From NCBI GenBank assembly GCA_049999765.1, contig JBNGIQ010008513.1:36657-100656 (forward strand): a stretch of 64,000 nucleotides of DNA. Reading direction: 5' to 3'. Of the stretch, positions 58,191 to 64,000 are shown one piece after another (the first letter of the stretch is position 1; each line of letters opens with the position of its first letter). The stretch is from Phaeoceros laevis (lineage: Eukaryota > Anthocerotophyta > Anthocerotopsida > Notothyladales). The notes beneath the pieces were generated by a model. That model had not been told where the DNA came from and searched no databases. It saw only the letters and a program-made list of their open reading frames with translations. The position numbers were made by a program, and so were the translations under genes.

Positions 58191-59638
58191 TGTGATATGT
58201 CACATTCTATGAAGTAATTTACGAATCACAAATTTTATTAAAGTAATTTACAAATTACATATTTATTGCATAATAACAGTAATATGTGAGATGTTAACCC
58301 CTGTCTTATGTTAAAGGGAGTTCAGAGGCGTTAGCCGTTAAGTAGGAATAACTGTTAGGGTTATAAGTAGCTGCCATTTTGCTAGGCAGTGTGAACAGGT
58401 CTGACTTGGGGGTTTGGGGTTTATCGCAATCGCCGTAGGAACCATTACAACTTGTGACCTGAACTACCCGGTGTAGCCGGTGGTGTAACAAAGTTAACGA
58501 AGTACTCGAGCCCGTCTTATAAAACCCGAGACTCAACGGGGGATCAGTACCGATTGGACGCGGAACAATTGGGCAGGGTTAGCCGCTGCGAATGCTGGAG
58601 GATTTCAGACAGGCACGAATGTTGGGGTTACCCTAACACGGCTGGAACTTTTCCGGGAGCTGTTCGCAATTTTTTGCCTGCAGTCAACATGGGAGGATTT
58701 TCAGGGTCAGCCGGTATTTTCCTGGAACTGCTGGTGGAGGATCCCCGAACCCTTGTAACTCCGGAGGTCCTCCTGCTGCGGCTACGGTTGGGCAAATGCA
58801 GGGTGCTGCTTGGAATATGTGAGGCTATGCTGTGAACTATATGGGCCAGTTGTTCAAGGAACGGGCGGAATGCCTCCTGCAGCAGGTCCAAATCCATGGG
58901 GACCGATCCCATGGGCTGGGATGAACCAGCATGGGCTGCCAGTGCAGAATGCAGGGTATGGAGGTGGGTATAACGTACTAGGAGCCATGCCACCGGAATT
59001 GGGCATGTCTAATGTACCTGGAGCCTGGAACTCTCGAGTGGTGCCTATACAATGGCCTTTACTGCATCCTGTTGCAGTTCCAGCAGATCAGGCGAAGCTT
59101 GTAGTGAAGCTGCTGCAGTTTCAGGGGCACGTTTGAGCACATTGGTTGAGGATGCCGAATTATGGCTCATGCATGTGGGTGCTGCAGTTACAGGCAACCC
59201 ATGGGTGTCTGAACAGCTAACATAGCTGTTCAGATTACTTTAGAAGCTCCAGCAGCAATGTGGTATGTCACCAAGCGCCATTATTTGCAATCTCATGCTA
59301 TGGGACTAGCAGACCGAATTTGAAACTAGGTTCATTGTTAAAGACATGTCACAGCTGGAAGTGCAGTTGGAGTCCCGGATCCAGAGACCTAATGAGAGCA
59401 TTATGTCCTTCTCGGACTCGATTCTTCATTTATCACAGCAGCTGGGTTGGGACAAGCATTCGGATAAGGTGCTCTGGCAGCTGATGCGAGGAATGAGTCA
59501 CAAGGAGATTCAGAAGAAGCTTGCCACTGTAAGGCCCTCTTCCTTTGATACAGTGATTTCACTTGCTTTGCTTTATGAGTCAGATTTAACCCATGAGCGA
59601 AGAGATAAACAAGTAGTGAAGGAGGCTGTTAAGGCGTA
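58191..59638 (+). mobile_element. Decayed LTR-retrotransposon 5' region with gag fragment
   Basis: A TATA-like GGTTATAAGTAGC near 58370 and a start-like TGTGATATGTCACA at 58191 suggest an LTR, though its ends are not proven. From about 58.56 to 59.1 kb, Gly/Asn/Pro-rich protein fragments (NPWGPIPWAGMNQHG, GYGGGYN) appear in changing frames. The best-preserved part is 59346-59636: MSQLEVQLESRIQRPNES, QQLGWDKHSDKVLWQLMRGM, FDTVISLALLYE. This fits the capsid helices of plant Ty3-type gag proteins. Frameshifts upstream make it non-functional. Confidence 0.7.
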
Positions 59639-59639
59639 A

Positions 59640-60310
59640 ATTTTTTATTTGTTACTATATGTATTCTATGCCAGCTTTGTGACCTTTCGAAGACATGCAC
59701 CTCTTGTATATTTTGTACTGAAGGAAGCGCGGTGGAATAGGGGCAATCACTACCCAAGGTGTGAGAAGAGCCCAAGACAATGCTGCCAGCATCTTTCTCC
59801 TCTCCTGGTCATGGAGAAGGTGGTGTACCAGCTCCGTAGAGGAGAGTAGGGCAAGGCGCCAGACACTTGGGAGACCGTATAATGCAGAGCCTGGCGGCTC
59901 CGGCCTTACCTTATCTGGTCGGAATGTTTCTGTTATTTGTCCAGGCTGCAAAGGGGCCTCACATTCAATCAGGTGACATATTACAAAGCATCTCATACGC
60001 TGGGACATTTGGCCCTATATGCCCGCTGGACAATTGGGCACAACCAGTTGCCCTCGAGACCCCTTCCTGAATCTCTGCACAGGCTTGGAGGCAGTGCTTC
60101 TGGTAACCGTGAAATGCCTTAAATCATCACATTCGATCCAACCAAGTTGACTGTAAGGTTTCTGAACGAGACCTTCTGCCTAACCTCATGCATCCTTGCA
60201 TTGCTACTGTCTAAGCAGAACCACGAGCCCGAGGCAGCCATCACAGATTGCTAAGACGAATCTGAGGTGTGTAAAGGGGAGGAGAGGAGCCAAGTGGTCA
60301 ATGCATTGGT
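59640..60310 (+). repeat. Dispersed repeat, copy B
   Basis: Diverged second copy of the repeat at 54.2 kb, directly after the gag fragment. One frame contains CPGCKGASHSI, which could be the remnant of a zinc knuckle. It may therefore be the C-terminal gag region of the same element family and not an LTR. Confidence 0.75.
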
Positions 60311-60887
60311 GTCCAAGTGGAACCATGTATGGATCAGAGTGCTAGCTTGCTCCTTTTGAGCATGGCCCCCTTTAGCTGGTGAGACCGTGAGCGTCGTCAG
60401 CAGTGATGCGCACAACGTCATGACTTCCCATGCCCAGCAAGCAGCTATCCTGGTACCCTAGGCTCATAGAATTCAGATTTCTCCAGCTCTATCCAGCTCG
60501 GCCCTGAGCTGATGTGAAAAATAGTCGCTCACGTCATCATCATCCCAATCGTCCTCCCATATCTGAGTTGCCTTCCTGTCTCCCACATGGTCATCCCAAT
60601 CTTCTGTCTCAAACTCCTCGAACTCATCGTCTTCTTCTGAAGTTCTTCAAAGACCTCCACCTTCGTATCCTCGGAAGCTACCACGACGTCTTTGGGAGCC
60701 GCTGCACCGTCTGGCGCTACGGACGCCATACCGCTACTTGCCTTCTGGCGGGCGGTGACCTCTCTGCGGAATGCGTATGATTGGGGCGAGTACGCGAGTA
60801 CACATTAGATTGCGACCCAGACTTTGACGGAGTCAGGCAGGGCTACAGGAAGAAGGGGGTTTATTTCTTGTGTATGACGGGGTAAAA
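60311..60887. other. Spacer
   Basis: Open frames around 60.5-60.8 kb are Ser/Asp/Glu-rich on the minus strand without a recognised family. Nothing else is supported. Confidence 0.35.
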
Positions 60888-61778
60888 ACTTCGTACAGTA
60901 AAACAGGAAGACTTGAAGAGGGAGGTTTACTTCGTATAGTAAAACAGGAAGACTTGAAGGAGGGAGGTTTATTCATCGTGCTTTGGGTAAAAACCACACT
61001 GCTTCACACCTTCACACAAGGAGGACTTCAAGCGTGAGGAAGACACGTTCTCCGGCCTGATTCCGGTAGGATCATATTTATGAGCTAAGAGTCCTTGCAA
61101 GCTACAATCGAGCTAAGGGTCCTTACAAGCTATAGTCGGTCGTTTTTGCGCAAGTACTTGAGTATTTGAGCTTAGTAGTCCTTACAAGCTATAGTCGGTC
61201 GTTTTTGCGCAAGTACTTGAGTATTTGAGCTTAGTACTTGAGTACTTGAGCTAGTTTATTTCGCGCCATTCATGACGGGGTAAAATGACGGGGTAACTAG
61301 TTACCCCAATCAAGATATAACAAGGTAATTATTACCTCAAAAAAGTTAAAAAAGTTAAAAAAAGTACTCAATGCTCTTAAAAAAAGTACTTCTACCTTGC
61401 ATGAGTATTTGAGCTTAGTACTTGAGTACTTGAGCTAGTTTATTTCGCGCCATTCATGATGGGGTAAAATAACGGGGTAACTAGTTACCCAATCAAGATA
61501 TAACGAGGTAATTATTACCTCAAAAAAGTTAAAAAAGTACTCAATGCTCTCAAAAAAAGTACTCCTACCTTGCATGAGTTTCACCGGTGGGAAGGCCTAC
61601 CCACAAGTATACCTGGAAAAAATGGCACATAAAACAAGTACTAGAAAATACTTTTTCCAAACCCTGGACATAGTACTTTGTACCTCATTTTAGCATGAAA
61701 CTTTCACGACACGTGTCCATTTTCAAATATTCGTACAGAAACTTTCACGACACGTGTCCATTTTCAAATATTCGTACA
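60888..61778. repeat. Cluster of nested tandem repeats
   Basis: Four separate duplications sit side by side. A 41-bp unit is at 60888 and 60929. A 59-bp unit (GTCCTTACAAGCTATAGTCG) is at 61119 and 61178. A 184-bp unit is at 61219 and 61403. A 41-bp unit (GAAACTTTCACGACACGTGT) is at 61697 and 61738. The first copy of the 184-bp unit carries the 18-bp palindrome GGGGTAACTAGTTACCCC, and both copies carry GAGGTAATTATTACCTC. Confidence 0.92.
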
Positions 61779-61924
61779 TATTCTGAAAGCTCTCAATGAG
61801 ACGAACATCCTCGTCCTTTTTTTTTTCATATTTGAATATGACAAGTACTATTTACAAACAATCAAACTTAAAAAATGGATGAATATGAGGGGTGGACACT
61901 AAAATGGATGAAAGTGAGGGGTGA

Positions 61925-61936
61925 GCTCTGATACCA
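61925..61936 (-). other. Retrotransposon primer binding site (tRNA-iMet type)
   Basis: The minus strand reads TGGTATCAGAGC, the usual site complementary to the 3' end of plant initiator tRNA-Met. It lies two bases from the end of the LTR described next. Confidence 0.85.
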
Positions 61937-61938
61937 AT

Positions 61939-62363
61939 TGTTACGGTACTGGCGACAAGCTAGATTCTCTCAAGTACAGGTGCTCAAGCAAACAAAATGA
62001 TAAAGAACTCAAGGACACAACGTGCACGAAAGCAAATCATAAACAAGTCAAGTATGGCACTCGAGGGCCAGAGGCCCGTCTCTCGTTCATTAGCTGGGCT
62101 TTAAGCCCCACACTCAAACACGCTTATCCCCGCGGGGATTTCGCGGGACTACATACGATCGCCGCGTGGCTTCTCTTCGCTCACCTAAAGCCTATCTTAG
62201 CCAGCGATAACGAAACGGCTAGCTGCCTAGTTAACTAACTAGTAAAGGCCAGTTCAAGCCCAAGCTGGGTTTAACATAACCAGAACTTGTGCCAGCGTCT
62301 GTTCACACCATGCATGCTATATTCCAACGGGTTTCATAACCATACGCCACACGCTCCGTAACA
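61939..62363 (-). mobile_element. LTR of 425 bp, minus orientation
   Basis: The ends form a perfect 8-bp inverted pair, TGTTACGG at 61939 and CCGTAACA at 62356-62363, with the TG...CA typical of LTRs. The adjacent primer site shows that the internal region lay to the left, but only non-coding leader and tandem repeats are found there. No second LTR is in the window. Confidence 0.8.
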
Positions 62364-62613
62364 AAAAAATGTTGCACTGTAGCGTGCAAGGACCCTAGGA
62401 CTTTGTTCCTGCCTTCCATCACGGCTGAGGCTTCATGATGTTGATCATAGTTACCGCTAACTCCGCATTTTACTAATAAAACGTGGTAGTTTTCGTTTTT
62501 TACTCTAATCGCGAAAAAAACGCAAGTGTTTTTCATCTCTTGAGGAAAAAAAATAAAATACTGAAAATACTTAAAATATTCGCACTTACTAAGTGCTTAC
62601 TAGGAGTAACTAA

Positions 62614-62768
62614 GTTATTTATTTATTTATCATAAGGCGCATGCAGCCGTGAGGCTATGGCGCCTAAACGTGAATAAAAAACATGAGTGAATGATCACTT
62701 TGGGAAGCACAAGAGAAAGGGGATTAGAGCAAACAGAATAGCACATCTAGGTAGCTATGTCAAGGAAC
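62614..62768 (-). mobile_element. LINE 3' UTR with hairpin and ATAA tail
   Basis: Downstream of the RNase H frame the minus strand holds a hairpin at 62635-62665 (arms AGGCGC/GCGCCT and AGCC/GGCT). Directly after it comes a tail of ATAA repeats at about 62614-62634. This is the expected 3' end of a tail-repeat LINE. Confidence 0.75.
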
Positions 62769-63761
62769 CTAAGTTAAGTAATCACCAATCGCCTTGAAGT
62801 AAGAGATAAGTTTGTCCCTTAGTTTGGGAACATTAAGTAGTTGGCGGATATCGTAGTAGGAGCCTTGAAAAATTTGGTTCCATGTGTTGCAAGTGGCCAT
62901 ACACTGGCTAAGGATATGTTGACGAGTTTCTTCTGAAGACCTGCATTTCCGACAAAATAGATCCTCTGCAATGTTGAACCTCCTAAAGTAAGCCCCAATA
63001 GCCCTATGCCCAGTCCGAAGCTGGGTGAAAAATGATGAGAGTTTGCGGTCATGGAGACCAAGACGTTGTAGCACAGAAACCGAAGGGCCACCAAGCACCA
63101 CTCGCTTAAGCGCAGAAGCCTTAGTTGAGGTACCCCATCGTAAATGCCACTCCTGTAGACTTGCAGCATAAATTTGCTGACGAGCTCGGGACACCGAAAG
63201 GATGTGGTCTTCGCTAGAAATGGGAATAAGAGTGGCCGCCTTGGCGGATGCATCTGCATGCTCATTACCCTCGATGTCGTGATGGCCGGGGATCCAGTGG
63301 AGATTAAGGGAAACCTCCGGATGAGCTAGCGCGAAGGCATGGAGAGAGGTCCTAGCTTGGAGGGAAATGGCTTGGCCTGGGCGAGTAGAAATGTCAGTTA
63401 AAGACATAATAGCTGTTTGGTTATCAATGAATATTGTAACTGACGATACCATGGGGATGGAAGCCAAAAGGGTGGGAAGGCATGAAAGTGCGCGGACCAC
63501 AGAGAAGAGTTCTGCTTCATAAACCCCATAGTGTGTTTCTAAACCAAAAGATAGTTGATGGACAATGTCCCCTTTGAAGTAGAAAACAGCTGCGCCCTCA
63601 GCACGACCATCCAAAAGAGAACCATCAGTGTAAATGGCCAGGGCATTAGGGATCAGGAGATATTGGGAATGTGAGGCACTAGCAGAAGTGGGAGATGGTA
63701 AAATTACAATGGCTGAGGGTAGTTGAGAAACCAGCTCCTTAGGGTTAGGGCTCGGTTCACA
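62769..63761 (-). mobile_element. Non-LTR retrotransposon (LINE) RNase H domain, 5'-truncated
   Basis: An open frame of about 330 codons. RNase H motifs in order: IYTDGSLLDG (first Asp), YEAELFSVVRAL (Glu), FIDNQTAI (Asp) and WIPGHHDIEGNEHAD (His and last Asp). All catalytic acidic residues are present. The C-terminus has a CxxC...HxxxxC element (CRKCRSSEETRQHILSQC), common after LINE RNase H domains. A stop lies at the 5' end (63762-63764), no reverse transcriptase precedes it, and LTR-type sequence follows immediately. The copy is therefore truncated, perhaps by insertion of the LTR element. The style resembles I/Jockey/Tad-like LINEs more than the usual plant L1. That clade call is inference. 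Confidence 0.85.
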
Positions 63762-63764
63762 TTA

Positions 63765-63935
63765 AAGTATATTAAGTAGATAATGAATAGATAGCAAGGT
63801 AGCTATTTATTATTATACGAAACGGTATGCCGTTTCGTATCTCATGTGCTTGCAACCATAAAGGTGCAGCCATGTTGTAATTAATCTAATCTAGTGCAAT
63901 CATGTGTGACCAAAATGTTGACTTGGTATCAGAGC
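63765..63935 (+). mobile_element. 3' part of an LTR with tRNA-iMet primer site
   Basis: The primer binding site TGGTATCAGAGC lies at 63924-63935 on the plus strand, so sequence to its left should be LTR and the element body lies beyond the right edge. The left sequence includes a perfect 11-bp inverted repeat with a 4-base loop at 63815-63840 (ATACGAAACGG / CCGTTTCGTAT). I could not place the LTR start or its CA end. Confidence 0.65.
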
Positions 63936-64000
63936 TTTGTGTGTGGTAGATGCAGGCGCTACTGATTTGCTAATTGTGTGGATGTAATGATGCATTGATG

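Noticed and set aside
63733-63750. Telomere-like TTAGGG words
   Set aside because: Only two units, and they fall inside the LINE coding frame.
1-64000. Selaginella as the source, suggested by short introns and many PPR genes
   Set aside because: Selaginella is known for C-to-U editing only and is not expected to carry DYW:KP factors. Not excluded by direct comparison.

Overview
The window is nuclear DNA from a land plant. Genes are split by mostly short GT-AG introns, and the recognised proteins are plant types: PLS-class pentatricopeptide (PPR) editing factors, UBP26, PRT6, and a five-finger CCCH protein. Both PPR genes encode the DYW:KP form of the DYW domain. From established knowledge this form occurs in hornworts, ferns and some lycophytes, the lineages with U-to-C organelle RNA editing. 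Short introns, about one gene per 6-10 kb and moderate GC make a compact genome such as a hornwort my favoured guess, but the lineage is not proven.

Layout. 1-5.5 kb (-): a PHD/AWS/SET/Tudor histone methyltransferase cut by the left edge. 6.2-8.8 kb (+): intronless DYW:KP PPR gene 1, divergent from it. 9.5-10.9 kb (+): aldose 1-epimerase with a GC-AG intron. 11.4-12.7 kb (+): an unrecognised coiled-coil protein. 13.1-19.4 kb (-): UBP26-like ubiquitin protease. 20-26.3 kb: gene-poor DNA with a broken PFP-beta copy, a pectinesterase fragment, a membrane-protein remnant and many 15-56 bp direct duplications. 26.7-29.8 kb (-): DYW:KP PPR gene 2, with a receptor-kinase fragment just upstream. 30.2-32.5 kb: LTR-like repeats. 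32.5-36.4 kb (-): CCCH zinc-finger gene. 36.4-42.0 kb: a large low-complexity gap. 42.0-53.4 kb (-): PRT6-like N-recognin. 54-64 kb: transposon remnants. These are a gag fragment between two diverged copies of a repeat, an unrecognised two-frame coding stretch, nested tandem repeats, an LTR with its tRNA-iMet primer site, a LINE 3' end with RNase H, hairpin and ATAA tail, and a second primer site at the right edge.

The genes do not form an operon. SET methyltransferase and UBP26 both act on histone marks, and PRT6 and UBP26 both belong to ubiquitin biology, but their proximity is probably chance. The two PPR genes are paralogs and probably edit organelle transcripts. They are the most interesting content: both carry the features associated with U-to-C rather than C-to-U editing, and I give partial base-recognition readouts. 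I found no convincing RNA gene, CRISPR array or bacterial-type feature.
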